Of a stretch of DNA of 64,000 nt, positions 30,106 to 42,600 are shown piece after piece (the first letter of the stretch is position 1; each line of letters opens with the position of its first letter). This DNA comes from Setaria digitata. Lineage: Eukaryota > Nematoda > Chromadorea > Rhabditida > Setariidae. A model generated the notes under the pieces. The model searched no databases and was not told the origin of the DNA. It saw only the letters and a list, made by a program, of their open reading frames with translations. The position numbers were made by a program, and so were the translations under genes. Location of the stretch: contig RCAB01000007.1 of the NCBI GenBank assembly GCA_003640385.1, forward strand, positions 62,001-126,000, written 5' to 3'.

Positions 30106-33100
30106 TAGGTCATGGTACTTGTCTGTTAAGTGTAAATAGCGATTTGAGGTCAATTTGTTGAAGATATACCGAGCGTAAATAGTGGAAGTAGTCAATACTA
30201 CACAGCAAATGGATACTAACAACACGTATCAGTAAGTGTAGCATAAGTAATATGTAGCATTAATGACATACGAAATAGTATATGAAATCAATAACACATA
30301 GAATTAATAATATATAGAATTAAAGGTATGTTAACACTCATATTTATCAATAATAATTCATATTGCCAGGTTAAAGTAAATTATTAATTGTGATCATTTA
30401 TTATCATCGCACAATCATTTTTCATCTACTGTTCTAGCTATTTGTCAGTTCTTGCGTTGGTTCAATTGATATAGCGTCGATTTCATGGTAGCAATGATAT
30501 TGCTTTCTCGAGATTTCAAGATAGACTGAAATTGTATTCAGTAATCATGATAAATAATTTAGTCTTACTGTTCCAAATAAGCAGTGAAGTAAGTCTGTCA
30601 GGTAGGCGATGCAGGAAGATAAAACATACGGTTCTATAATTAATATGAAATTAATTATTAAATTCCAAATAAAGGAAATCACTCGAGAAAATGATTTCCC
30701 GCTGTTCATAGTTACGGTTGTGAAAAAGATTTTTATGTTCCATGAAGCTGATGTTTAACATTTTTAGTTAATTCGTTTAAAGGAAAAAAAAAAAAAAAAA
30801 AAACAGGAAGAAGCATGTGTTATTTTGAAAGGGACGACTAATTCAGAACGTCTAATCAAATTTAAGCAGACACTTCACAGCACTTTAAAAACTATATCAA
30901 CAATGTTCACAATTTCATAAGTAGTGACGGTTTCCTAAATCTTTTGGAATCCACTCCAAGGAAATGAAGAATTTAATTTTGCTTCTTTGTTGCTTTTATG
31001 TTATAGAAATATAGAAAAATTGCAAATTTTCACTGAGTTGCGAAGCCTTTCACAAATAATTCAATGTAAGAATGATAAAGAAGCAAGCATTTTCATAATT
31101 TTACAGATTCAAAAAGCTTAGAGTTTTTAAAAGTGCACTTTTTTCTTCGACAAACTTTAATATTTTTTTTACTACCTATTAGAACATGCCAGAATTTCTG
31201 TCAGGGAGAGTATGGAAATTTAAATAATCGTAGCAGTTTAATCAACAACAAGTACTGCAAGTGTGTAATTTAATTACTGAAAAAGGAAAACTATTTTCTA
31301 ATTATAATTAAAGTAATCGTAGGGTGAAATGTTTTGACCAAAAGTTTCATACATTAATGTTTTATTCCGTAGATTGAACATATGAAATGGAGAAGATCGA
31401 CGTAAAGAAGAAAGAAGAGAATTAAAAAGTTTGAATCGAAGAATTTCGATACAAGCAAATTATTACTCAAGTACTGTGTGTTCCACTGTTTCACCTCGTC
31501 GTAATGCGCAAGTTATTAATGAGTGTAATTAAAATTGAAGATTTAATGAAAAACATTAAAAAGCTGAAATTATATCCAGTTTCTGGATTGCTTTCTGTTC
31601 TTCATGCTGTCTGCAGAAATGACTCTATTTACTTTCTAATTTTAATTTCTAGATGATAACTTGATTATCAAGGTGTTAACGAAAGAGATGAAAAGTTTCG
31701 CAATAACATATGTATGGTTGTAATGCTGTTTCGTTATTCGTTCAGAATAGTTCAGTTTCATCAAGTTTACTGAGTAATTGGACCAGTAACTTCACTACAG
31801 AAGTGAAATGATTTCTTATTTCTGCAATTCGTAAAATTATTGCCCACAGTCAAATCAATAAGGGAAGATCGATGAACTAAATTTAAAATCAATAGTTTTG
31901 AATGATGGCTTAGTGATCGAGTACTTTAATCTTATGGTCAACATGCACCTCTTCCTGTCCATTAGAAACTAAGAAAATGTGGCACGAAAATATTTGAGAT
32001 TTTTTAATCGATTAGTGAAACTTTTCCTTCCGTCAATTTCTTGATCTAATTCCAATTGCTCATTGTGCAACAAGTTTCATTGCATTCCTTGTTTTAGATA
32101 GTAACAACTGATACGAATGAATAAATTATATTCGCTACCAATTTTTTTGCTTTTTGATTCATATTTCTACAAGCCGTATGTTTCAAATGCATTCATTCAA
32201 ATTCACGATTGTTTCGTGCATGAAACATTCGGATTCAGTGGATTCTGCGGAAGCAAATAACCAGTAAGATGATGGCTCATAGATGGCACATTGCGATACC
32301 CAACGATCTATGTTGAAAGCTGAAGCGCAGAATCTTTCTTGGCCATTCTAGACATCTACTGCTTGTTTTACCTACGCAGTGATTCCATGGACGTCAAATC
32401 AGTGGAATCTTTCTGCATATTCCACTTCTGTCCCGCTGTAGCACGTTGTAATCAGTTTAACAAATAAAAGGGATGCTGAAAATTCAGAATCATTTTAAAC
32501 TCTTCGCAGAAAACGTGATGTAATGAAACAGGTTGCAATAAATGAATTAATTTCTTCGGACCAAATCCAAAGAAGTCAATTCACTTGTTTAAGTACAAAT
32601 CCTTAACAAATCCGGCTACAAGCGTCAACACGTCAACCACTTCTATTGCAATCTATTAAAACTGTTTCTTCAAGATGTTTAAAGTAATTCCGATTTAAAC
32701 ATATTAATATTAACCTAAAAAAAAATCATTTAGTAGGTGCAATGCGTGAAAATATGAAGAGATGCATACTCAAATTTAGTCAAGTTTTCAGCATCCCTTT
32801 TATTTATTATTGTTTTTTTATTTTTCTTTTATTTAGTCAAGTTGGTCTTGTAGAAAATTTATAAATTCTCCCTCTTCCCCCCCCAAAAAAAAAAAAAAAA
32901 AAAAAAAACAAACGAATGAAATTTTTCGAAAAAGTAAGCCTCAGTCGGCGAACTGACAGTAAAATAAATGCACTGTCAACTGAATTGAGAATCCGTTCGG
33001 GTTAGCCAAATGAGCAGTGTTTCTTCCAGACAAGTTTGAAAACCGGAATAGAAAATAAAAACAGCTTAAGCAGTAGAGCATGAAAAAAAAAAATGAAAAT

Positions 33101-34056
33101 GAGGAGAAAAAAGAAGCAATCGAGTCTTATATGCTATTGCAAAGTTTTCAGAGATTTTCCTCAGCAAAAAGCTCTTCGATTAGAATTGAAAAAACGAATT
33201 TAAAAATTTAATGAAGAGAGACAAACCTTCAGAATTTCCAGGAAATATCATCAATGATGATAAATGTATCACTTATCCTAACACCACTTTTTATCAAACT
33301 CAATTTCACTGTTCTTTCTCTTTATAATTATAAGTTTTTGGTAATATTTTATGTAGATAAAGGTACTGTTTCAAAGCTAAACGGATTGCTACCTTGCTTC
33401 ATAACAGCTAATGTTATTACTGTTCACTGCAGTCAGCTGCTATCTTTGAGTTAGTAAATTATGAAAATTTCTTTAAATAAAGAAAATCCAACTGCGGGAA
33501 AATCAAAAAGCAACAAAAAAAAAAACCTTTGAATGTGTTACTATAAATATCGATAATACTCATATGCAAAAAATTTCAGGAAAATTCTCAATTAAGTGAA
33601 TATCATTCGCTGAAAAGTTGATCGAATAAAGAAGAGAAGCAGAGGTACCTGAAGGGCAGGTAGAATGGGTACATGGGAGAATGCCGAGAGACCGAAAACT
33701 CCACTAAAGTTCCACCTCAGGTCGGTCTCAGTGAACTGCTTGTAAAGGCCTCAGACTTTTAGCAAGCAGCCGAAAACTCGACTAATGTCCAAGGAGATGA
33801 TGAAGTTGCATTGCGGGACGGCGGGGAATACAAAGGAGGCGGAATTTATCTTGGGATGCTCTAACCTTCCCAGTTATGCTCCACTGCGACGTGTGCGTCA
33901 CGTGTGTCACGTCATACAGTTTGTCCTTGTATTCGCAGGAATTAGTTGTCCCTTTCATTCAGGTTACGTAATTGTCCTCACGCCGATCCGTATTTTCATG
34001 AAAAAGATGGCTGGACATAAAGCACTGCAACAATGATAACGCGGACTAGCGGAAGA
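30106..34056. other. intergenic stretch before the tRNA gene
   Basis: No supported gene. The left part is AT-rich and includes a run of 8 C followed by 24 A at 32877-32908. From about 33620 the composition becomes less AT-rich and contains a short inverted repeat and a short direct repeat (listed separately). An 83-codon frame at 33785-34036 has no recognisable features and abuts the tRNA gene. Confidence 0.55.
33688..33790. repeat. inverted and direct short repeats upstream of the tRNA
   Basis: GAGACCGA at 33688-33695 and TCGGTCTC at 33722-33729 are perfect 8-bp inverted arms with a 26-base loop. In addition, CCGAAAACTCCACTAAAGTTCC at 33692 recurs as CCGAAAACTCGACTAATGTCC at 33770. No known element was recognised. 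They may be the remains of a small repeat. Confidence 0.6.
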
Positions 34057-34140
34057 GTCCGTCTGGCCGAGCGGTCCAAGGCGATGCGTTCAGGTCGCAT
34101 TCTACTTCGGTAGGCGCAGGTTCGAATCCTGCGGCGGACA
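34057..34140 (+). tRNA. tRNA-Leu (anticodon CAG)
   Basis: The 84-base gene folds into a full class II cloverleaf. The acceptor stem GTCCGTC pairs with GGCGGAC (one G-U pair) followed by discriminator A. The D-arm lies in TGGCCGAGCGGTCC. The anticodon stem ATGCG/CGCAT closes the loop TTCAGGT, with anticodon CAG at 34091-34093. A long variable arm (CTAC-TTCG-GTAG) is typical of leucine tRNAs. The T-arm GCAGG-TTCGAAT-CCTGC supplies the B box, and TGGCCGAGCGG supplies the A box. There is no intron. A TTTT run at 34147 is the expected RNA polymerase III stop. It looks functional and reads CUG codons. Confidence 0.95.
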
Positions 34141-34146
34141 ACTATG

Positions 34147-34150
34147 TTTT
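34147..34150 (+). terminator. Pol III terminator of tRNA-Leu
   Basis: A run of four T lies six bases after the mature tRNA 3' end, which is the standard position for RNA polymerase III termination. Confidence 0.8.
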
Positions 34151-34508
34151 GAAATCTGATAGCTGCAATATGGTTGACTGAATAAATAGAAACAGAGAGA
34201 CATTTCACCTTGTCACTCTTATCGTCATCTTCCAGACTTGCTATGGAGTATTTTATTGGGAAAGTCGCTCGTTTACTTGTCAGTTCATACCTTCTGACGT
34301 GGTCGTAACTTTTCGAGTGGATATTCTGTAACTTGGCGCAAAGAATGCCAATTTCAGAAGCGTTTCAGCTGCATGTGGATGGAAGAGTTGTAAGTTTACG
34401 CTTTTGCGCTAAATGCACTGGCTAGGGGTGCTTGAGCTGTGCGAGAGTGACCTTAGAAGGTCGTGAGAGTTCGCTTGACGTGCTCGATGCTAGCTCCACT
34501 CAGCTGCT

Positions 34509-34700
34509 TTAGCTCAGTCGAGAATGAATGCCACATAACACTCGTAAACACACCCCACCAACAACATACACAGAGCATGTTGTCATATATGGGTGTGTGT
34601 TGGAGCTGAGGTCGCTGCTGGTGCTATCAGTCGTGCTTGGCTGGTTCTGTGTGTTGCTGGTGCTGTCAGGTGGTTTCATTCTAACTCTGCGGGTCGCCAT
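34509..34700 (-). CDS. candidate small ORF or first exon, divergent strand
   Basis: On the minus strand an ATG at 34700 in good nematode start context (GAAAATGG) opens a 63-codon frame. The reading begins MATRRVRMKPP and continues with a Ser/Thr/Asn/Gln-rich stretch that looks more protein-like than random AT-rich frames. A possible donor, GTATGT, lies part-way through. The opposite strand is also open over the same bases, which lowers the weight of the frame, and no second exon was found. It could be the start of a divergently transcribed gene or simply a GC-richer stretch with few stops. Confidence 0.2.
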   Translation of the reverse strand: MATRRVRMKPPDSTSNTQNQPSTTDSTSSDLSSNTHPYMTTCSVYVVGGVCLRVLCGIHSRLS

Positions 34701-35508
34701 TTTCGTCACCAACAACAGTAGCAGCAGCTCCAATCTCACCACAGCAGCGCTTCCTATTTTCGTCCCTAGTTCTTGCTCTTCATCTAGCACTGCTAAGGTG
34801 TTCTGTTGATAACATATCACCTGATTTTACTGTTCACTGCTACCTGTGACAACACAGTCAGGTTGTCTGATTCAGATTCTGTTAACTTGGTTGTGTGTAC
34901 TGTGGTGTGTGTCGTGATGACGACCGATCGTATTTGGTGTTGCAGTGGTACTTCCGAGTCAGTGTGTTTGACAGTGCGTGCAGTGCGTTTCTGTCTGAAC
35001 ATAAACAAACTTCTTGCATCTTCGTCATTCTCCTTCGCGCTGTCTTGAAATGGTGACTAGTTAGTATAAATGAGCACTTCAGGTGAACGGGCCTCTGGTG
35101 TGCCAGTCGGCTTTCTTAATCGATCACTGCTTAGCGCCACAGCTTGGACTTCCGAGACATAAGTGTTTATGTTGCTTGTGCCGTGCATGGTCTTGGATAT
35201 ATCTCGAGCTTTTAGCATGACCTTGTTTGCATAATGGCAACAGAAGTTGGATAAATAATAGCGTCAGCCTAAAGCTCTCTCTTTTCCTTTTCCTTTCCCA
35301 TCAGTGAAGTCTTCGATTTCCAATTCTGGCTTAAAATTGTTGAACTCTTCGTTATCAGCTTCCAGCAGTGCCCATGTACTGCAGCTCATACTTCTATTCA
35401 TTTCTTCCTCTAATGACTAACGATGAGCAGATCGCCATTCTCATCCTTCATCTTTCCTTACTTTTATGGATTTTTGTTTAGAGATAGCAGTGAGAGTAGC
35501 TTTATGGA

Positions 35509-35542
35509 AGTAGTAGTAGTAGTAGTAGCAGCAGTAGCAGCA
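35509..35542. repeat. TAG/CAG trinucleotide repeat
   Basis: An AGT repeat of about seven units runs into interrupted CAG/TAG units. It lies in the GC-richer region before the zeste-like gene, and no open frame through it was supported. Confidence 0.75.
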
Positions 35543-37399
35543 CGAGAAGGCAAGAAGGCAAGAACTTGAGCATTGGGCCCGAAGTAGGTTGTGAAGAGAG
35601 ACAGAGCTTTCGTCACTCCTACATCTTAGGGCTTTTATCAGATGTAGTCATGGAGCAAAACCAGGGAATTAGCACATGATCATTTCACTCAGCATATAGC
35701 TCTTTCTGATTTTTGCCATAGATTTCTGTAGTATCGCACGTCAATTATTTACCATAGTAACAAGTCGCAGAATTGTTTTATAAAATAAGAGATGTCACAT
35801 CCGGACGATGAACTGCAACTTAAAACTGACTGGTGGAGACACTTCTTGCTGGTGACATTGAAAGGTCCACATATATTCTTCGGAAATCTTCTCACCTTGC
35901 TTTTCTCACTTATTCTATGTGCAAAGTTCACGGGACACTTTTGGTGTCTCTGAACTCGCTTTTGACCGCAGTTTTTTTTTGAACTATCTGTTACAGTGAT
36001 TTTTTTCTACTTCTGTGATCATTTTATCAGCTTAACAGATGCAAAGTCTCCAGTTATACATCAGTTTGTCGTTCCACTTCTGTATAACAACTAAGTGACA
36101 GAGTAGACTTTTTGCTCTCGTTACCAGTCTTTTTTGTTAAAGTTACATTTGAAAAAGGCACTGATGTATTATCGACGGTGGTACCCCATGTTTACGATTG
36201 ATTTGGGATTGAGAGGTGGTTAAGGAGAAGGAATAAATGAGAACAAAACATCCCTTCCCATTTCAAGTTGCTATCGTTGTCTTCTTGGTTAACTAATTTC
36301 GCGCCGCGCTATTTCGTTCGTGCATAGAAGTTCAGGTTTCCGAGGTGCTTAGCGGCCGACTAAATATATTCTTGTTACTTTGGGAGGAAAAAATGTCATC
36401 ACGTTCGCCTTGATGGTTGTTATCGTCAGGTGGATTGCTTGATGGTCCCTACCGCTGATGTTACTACAAACAAACAGGTTTCAAAGGTTTAGTGATAGTG
36501 GTTGTGGTAGTTTGGATGGATGGTGCGGCTCGTGCTTCGCCGACATTACCTCATCGCTAATTTCCTTCACTCCCCGTCATAGCAATCTCCGAAGATGAAG
36601 AGAAGAAAGGAAGATGATAGGCTTTCTCTTACCCGAAAAACCAACACCATCAGGCTATCATCCTTTTCAAGTTTTTTTCGCTCTTACCATTAAGAGTTGC
36701 AACGTAGCAGAAGTGGAAGTGGAATAATCATCTACTGTTGTTAATGCTTCTGTGTTGCAGTTGACGAGTTCTGTTGGCAAAATGATACTTTCCTTGGCTT
36801 AGCTTACGGTAATCCTTTTCGCACCCCTCCTCGCCATTTTTGAAATGAAATCTTGAAATTCCAGTTTTCTTCTTATGTGCAAGGTAAATGTCCAAGAAAT
36901 TTATAACCTGCGTTCTTCAGACCAGATCAGTAAGTCTAAGGTACTTATTGTTTAGATTATGGAAAAGGATGACACGATATTATAAAAATTGCTTTGAAAA
37001 ATGTCCTGGTGTTATCACTGTTGGAATCCTCTCATTCTTTATCACATCCCGTCCTTGCTTTATTCTCTTCAAATAAATGCTGTTTGATCAATGCCCCAGG
37101 TTTCGATACCTATTCCCACACGATCTGAAGACACTAAATGGGTGAATGCTGCTGATGTTGGATGTGTTCGCCGTGATTAGTGTAAATATTCTCTCTGTTA
37201 TCAGAATGAGCTGAGACGATTTCAGAGAATTTTGATGTTGTCATAATCTGCTTCATTTAATACCGTATCTCAGTTCTAGTTGTATGATATTGTGTCCACC
37301 GCACTGTTACCGACCTACCGGCTTCTAGTGATACCGGTTTTATTACACGATACTTGCTGCCAATGTTGAAGGTTGACATTATTACAGTAGGACAATGGA

Positions 37400-39344
37400 G
37401 TGATGTCCCCGAAGTATTTCATATATTTTTCGCTCCGGAACTCGATGTTATCCTCTTCTATAACTGCTGCAGTGACAACAGTTCCTGTCGTGACAGCGCG
37501 ACAGGCGATCGATGACAAGAATGACGATGGTAATAAAAGAAAGAATGGACGAAGGGGCAGATGGACGATTGAAGAGGATAGGATAGGTCCTGCTCATGCT
37601 TCTACTCATTCTGCTCCTTCTTAAAATTTCGAAAATACGGGAGGGATGTGTGCGGAATGCTGTAGAAGTAGTAAAGAAGTGGGTAGTAGGTAGTTTAGTA
37701 CGTGTGTCATGTCATGTGCGTGTGCATGTGCATGTGCATGTCGTGATCTCGTCCTCCGACCACAGAATTATCGAAGTGTGCTTGTCTTTGTATGTGTGTG
37801 TCTCCGTGCACCTCTTCTGTATGTCATGAATTTTGGCTGTTCTGCTCTTCCTATCCGAATAGAATCGAATCAAAATGAATGAACTATAGCGAAATTGGGC
37901 AAGCGAAAGAAGGTATGCTGCCTGTAACCCACTCGCAGGTAGTGCCAGCACTGGCAGCAGCAGCAGCAGCAGCGACAACGACAGCGACAGGAACTCCAAC
38001 TACCAATCCATCAGAAGGATTCGTTACTTAGTGGAGTCCTGCGATTCTGTTCCTTTCTTGTTCCATCTGCAGTCAAATATCTGTTGAGTAAAACCCTAAC
38101 CCCGATTTACAGAATTTTATGGCGAAAGGACCGTCGATACAACGGACGGAGCACCAGAAATGGGAGCAATCGGTCGGGTCGAGCGCATCGCTACCTGTCC
38201 TCCCCGCGTCCCTTTACCTTTCTACTCCATCCGTCTGATCGCCGTCACAAATAAACATCAAACACTCATACAACGTATACACACGACCAATTCGACACAG
38301 TTCCTCGTCCTCCAAAGTGTTACACTCCGTGATTCGTGATCCAGTCCCGAGATGTCTCCTACTTTTGAGTTCATCCAAGTCTAACTTAGCTACATTTCAT
38401 TCCCTTATCGTAAGCTTGTTGCACGCATCCGTGATGGCTAAATTAGTGATACCATAACACTGGTCGCATCATCTCAGCATCTTCGGCCACAGCTCTGTTG
38501 TCGCTCCCACCTGCTCATGTTTTCTAGCAACTATCATTTCCATACTTCACAATAAAATCACTTAAAGATCTCCAAAGCCATATCAAGTGTAAAGTTATTA
38601 GTGTCAATACTGATTGCTCTTACTGCGAAACAGTGGAAGGACTTGTTGTCACTGAAGCAAATCATCTTTATTCATCATATATCGCAACTCTTGTTGAGTT
38701 TTGGAAATTGAAAAATGTTATCTTTTATTGATACTCAATGATATTTAGTAGAATTCGATGTGTTGGTGACAGATTCATGAGATCAGGAATTTGCTGTTCC
38801 ACACTCCCTCAATGATTTCATTTATTTTGCACAGAAGCTGCACTTCGAGAATGATTGGATAAATCCTCTAAGAATCTCACGGACGATTTCTAGAATTTAT
38901 GAAAACTTAACTATACAGATAAAAGCAATTGGAAATTTACGGATCATTTTCCGTTACCGACATCCCTATTTGAATGATGATTATGCATAGTAGTATTCAA
39001 CACTTTTACGAAGATATGCTTCGTAAAAGAAACTAAATTCTGGAATCTGTTTTCATATCAGTTTTCATTCGATAAAAAGTATCGAGTTTTATCTCTCTTT
39101 TCCAAAACCATGTTTTTTAGAAAACGTGCTGGACGTAAAGCGGCAGAAGCAGCAACGCATTTCACGTGCCGTTGAACGTATCCTACGTCTCGTTAGCTCA
39201 AAGCACCTTGCAGAAGTAATGAATGAAATCCCAACCGCTCCATCACCATCATCGTCGGCACCAGCAGAATCAGAAAAACTGGCTGCAAAGAGGAGCGCTA
39301 GCAATGGGAACAGCGATGAACAGAGTGATTGCGAGTTGGTTTAG
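37400..39344 (+). CDS. candidate 5' exons of the zeste-like gene
   Basis: An exon-like stretch follows TTTTTTAG at 39120: from 39121 a frame of about 73 codons is rich in Ala, Ser, Arg and Glu, reading NVLDVKRQKQQ then RAVERILRLV, probably helical. It either stops at TAG 39342, with AATAAA at 39460, or splices at GA|GTTGGT (after 39334) in phase with the exon at 39653, extending the zeste-like protein at its N-terminus. Two upstream ATG exons both end in the phase it needs: 37879-37912 (MNYSEIGQAKE, good donor AAG|GTATGC) and 37400-37586 (ends RRGRWTIEEDRI, weak donor GTCCTG). I infer alternative first exons of one gene, but a separate short gene is possible. No transcript evidence is available here. 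Confidence 0.4.
37716..37741. repeat. GTGCAT hexanucleotide repeat
   Basis: GTGCGT is followed by three GTGCAT units and a partial one. It is an alternating purine-pyrimidine tract that could adopt Z-DNA, lying between the two candidate first exons of the zeste-like gene. Confidence 0.75.
37955..37972. repeat. (CAG)6 repeat
   Basis: Six perfect CAG units are followed by GAC/AGC variants. In a frame opened by the ATG at 37879 they read as poly-alanine followed by a threonine-rich stretch; in another frame they read as poly-serine. Whether the repeat is translated is unknown. Confidence 0.8.
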
Positions 39345-39459
39345 AATTTTTTTTCCCAGAATCAGATTAGATGGTTAGAAGCTTGTAAAGATTCATTCAT
39401 ATCTCTCGTTCAATAGAATCCATTTCTTTGACCAATCAAGGGATGTTGTTCCACTTTAC

Positions 39460-39465
39460 AATAAA
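39460..39465 (+). promoter_or_regulatory. possible poly(A) signal AATAAA
   Basis: An AATAAA lies about 115 bases after the in-frame TAG at 39342. It would serve a short transcript ending with that exon, or it may be a chance match inside an intron of the zeste-like gene. Confidence 0.35.
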
Positions 39466-39659
39466 CAAACTGAAATGCTCCTGCCGTAAATATTTGTCGT
39501 TCCTCTAATTATGCTCTTATGTATGTTATGTGTTACTTTTAATTCATTCAATTTCTTTGTTGAAATCTCACTGTATTATTTTTAGCTAAACTTTTTTTTT
39601 TTTTACTTTATGAACATTTTGCGAATCTCTTCAAGGTATATTTTTTTTCCAGTCCTAAG

Positions 39660-42600
39660 ATGAAAATGCCGAGAAGTGAGGTAGAAGTTGTGGTGGCCGA
39701 GGACAGCGATGTACAGAGCAGGTATGTTAATGATGCATGATTTATTTACTGATCGAAACGGAGTTGTACTCTTAACTTGCGTACTTCTACGGATTCCATT
39801 TTTTCGACGCTATTGAATGGCCTACTCATCGCTCTGCCCATATATATATAAGGTTTAAGACATCGCAGTGCACTAAATTGTGAGAAGAGGCTTAGCTCAT
39901 CATTCCTTCACGAAACAGTATTCGATGGCTTTAAATGGTAATCATAGTATAATGAGATTCAGTATGATCAAAGGATTTCATCAAATTATCAGTCTTTCAG
40001 GGAGTTGAAGTTGAACGATAAGGTTATGATTGAAGTGATTTTGGTTGTTTTCTTAAATGAAGAATATAAAATAGTGCTACATAAAGAAATCTCTTTTTCT
40101 AGGCAACCATCCACAGATACCATATCCGAACAAATCATTTCACCATATGATACAGCCGATTTAGTGCATGCCAATGAAAAATCGCTCGCACAAGTTTTTG
40201 GCTCCTCAATGTAAATCCCTTTTTTTTTTTCATATATTTTCCATTTAATTTTTTTTGTTTGTGATTATATTCTTCTAATTTTTTTTAGGCCCATTAAACT
40301 TGTTACTTAAGAGTTTATGAATGTTGCAAATTTGCTTTCAGCCAAGCGCCTTTGATAACTGCTGCAGATATCAATCGTATGAATCGTGAACGAGGTTTGG
40401 AAATTGTCGCTATGGCAGGTCGATATGAAGCACTGGTGGTGAGCTATAGTGTTTTCATGTGATTATTCATGTGACTTGTCTGGTGCTTATAACACTGACT
40501 TTAACAGTAGTGTAAAGTATCACCTACTGCTATAAGGCCAAAAAAATTCTTTTTACATAATTGTGCCACTTTTGATTGAACTGTTGTTTGCCACAAGAGC
40601 TGTTTGCTACTAATCTTTGAATACGGTAGTTGGCATCATCAGTGGTGGATTCATTTCCAAATATTTTATTGAAAATTTTAAAGATTCTTCGAAAAATTTT
40701 CGGATCTTTTTTTTGCAGGATAGTGCTTCACGTTCACCAGCTGCAAACATGGAACGTAACAAAATTTGGCGTAAAATAACAGAAGAAATCAATAAANTTT
40801 CATTTCCAAGTATTTTATTGAAAATTTTAAAGATTCTTCGAAAAATTTTCGGATCTTTTTTTGCAGGATAGTGCTTCACGTTCACCAGCTGCAAACATGG
40901 AACGTAACAAAATTTGGCGTAAAATAACAGAAGAAATCAATAAAAAGTATTCTCATTTGAACACCCTGACTTTTGAACAGTGCAAAAAATTATGCAAATA
41001 TTACAAGCGCAAAGATCCTACCAATTATGGAATTGCATTTCATTCGATGCATTCTGATTTGATTCCGAGTACATACAAAGAGCAGCAACAACAGCAAGCC
41101 GCAGCTGCGATTGCAGCTGCCGGCAATGCTACGGCTTATGTCACCACAAATGGACAAATTGATGAGCCTATCGATGTGGATGAGCTGCTAGAAGCAAATG
41201 ACGTAGTGGATGGTATTTGTTGTGACACAAGTAAACTTTATCCATCACTGAAATCATTATTGCAAAGATGTTTAATTCACATGATGAGAGCCTATCGTTT
41301 GGAACTGTATTTCTAGGTAACCATTACCGAACGTTTAATTGACATAAGCAACTCGCAGCAGCTATGAGGATAATTCTGACACAAGTCTTTGCAAAGAAGG
41401 TAGTGTACTAGTTTCGCTATAACTTCTACACCGTACCCTTCCTTGTCCGATTCCCTAGCATCGATGAGGCTGGAACCTTTAAGTGACTGGACATCACATG
41501 CTTTACCTTTCACGAGAGGAATTCTTTTGATTGTTAATTTTACATTTAAGTAATATGTTTAGATGCATTGAAGATGAAGCAAGCAGAAGAGATCACTCCT
41601 CTACCAATGGAAGATATTGTACGAGAGGATGACAAACCATCAAAAGATCTCTTACAGTTTCTTGCACAGTGGTACTTTTTACTTTGGCTTAAAAAAGTAT
41701 CGTTTTTTTCCTTCCCTTCTTCCCTATGACGTAACTTTTTTCCTTGTCTTCTATTTTTCAAATAAAAATATACCAAAAAATCATCAAAACTGCGCTTTTC
41801 CGAAAACTTGACTTTATACTGCATACCTTAATGTGATTTTTCAGCTCAGCATCTTCATCATCCAGTTCCACTGATGGATTAGTATTGCCTGGACAGCAGG
41901 CCGCCGCAGCCGTTGCTGCTGCTGCTGCTGCCATTGCAAACCAGCAGAAAAAGGAGCGGGGACAGTATGTATGCAAACTTGCAGAAACATTTAACGGTGT
42001 TTTTGATAGCCATTCAAGGTATGTTTTTTTTTTTTTTTTTTTTTAAAGTCCTTTTCTTTTGTCCTCTCAGTTCACTTTCATATTCAGTTTTTCAAACTTT
42101 TTATTTTACTTTTTTTAGACGGTTTTTCTGCTTATTTCAGGCATTCTTTAAATGGTTTGCCCCTATTTTTTTTCGTCTTACAGATGTTTTTAGTGCCAGC
42201 TTTTCTTTTCTTTCCTTTTTTTTTTTGATAATTCCTTCATGGATTGTGGATTGTGATACAAGTGAATATCAAAGTGAAGTAAATAACATAGATTTAACAA
42301 CTCACTGAGAACGTATTTCAACATTAATTTTTTTGATTTTTTCTGACATTAACTTGTCCTAACTGTTTTAGATTATATCACATTAATGCCGAACGTAATC
42401 AGGTTTGGAAGCAAATCACAGACTCAACCAATGAAAAATATGGCTCTGATTTGGGTGATTTGACTATCGAGCAAACTAAGAAACTATATGCAAATTACAG
42501 GAGGAAATCTCAATTGCTTTCTTTTAATAACAGCAGCGGTGGGACGTCACGATCTGATGCTGGTAGTATTAATGGAGTTGCTTCTGCTGAGTAAGTGATA

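Larger units (their letters stand above)
34151..37399. other. less AT-rich region with simple repeats, no firm gene
   Basis: This stretch has clearly more G and C, and more CpG, than the first 33 kb. It holds TG- and CAG-like simple sequence, a TAG/CAG trinucleotide tract at 35509-35542, and frames open on both strands around 34509-34820. It may be promoter or 5' UTR sequence of the downstream zeste-like gene, or contain first exons of a divergent gene. I cannot settle this from sequence alone. Confidence 0.4.

Noticed and set aside
1..33600. Mobile elements in the desert
   Set aside because: I looked for long terminal repeats, terminal inverted repeats and transposase or reverse-transcriptase motifs by eye and recognised none; only short local repeats are present.
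37712..37999. Minus-strand 95-codon frame with a signal-peptide-like start
   Set aside because: The leucine/serine run is the reverse reading of the CAG repeat, and the C-terminal Thr/Cys run is the GTGCAT repeat. It has no independent support.
41913..42308. 131-codon plus-strand frame with many phenylalanines
   Set aside because: It is a shifted reading of exon 6 of the zeste-like gene followed by T-rich intron sequence.
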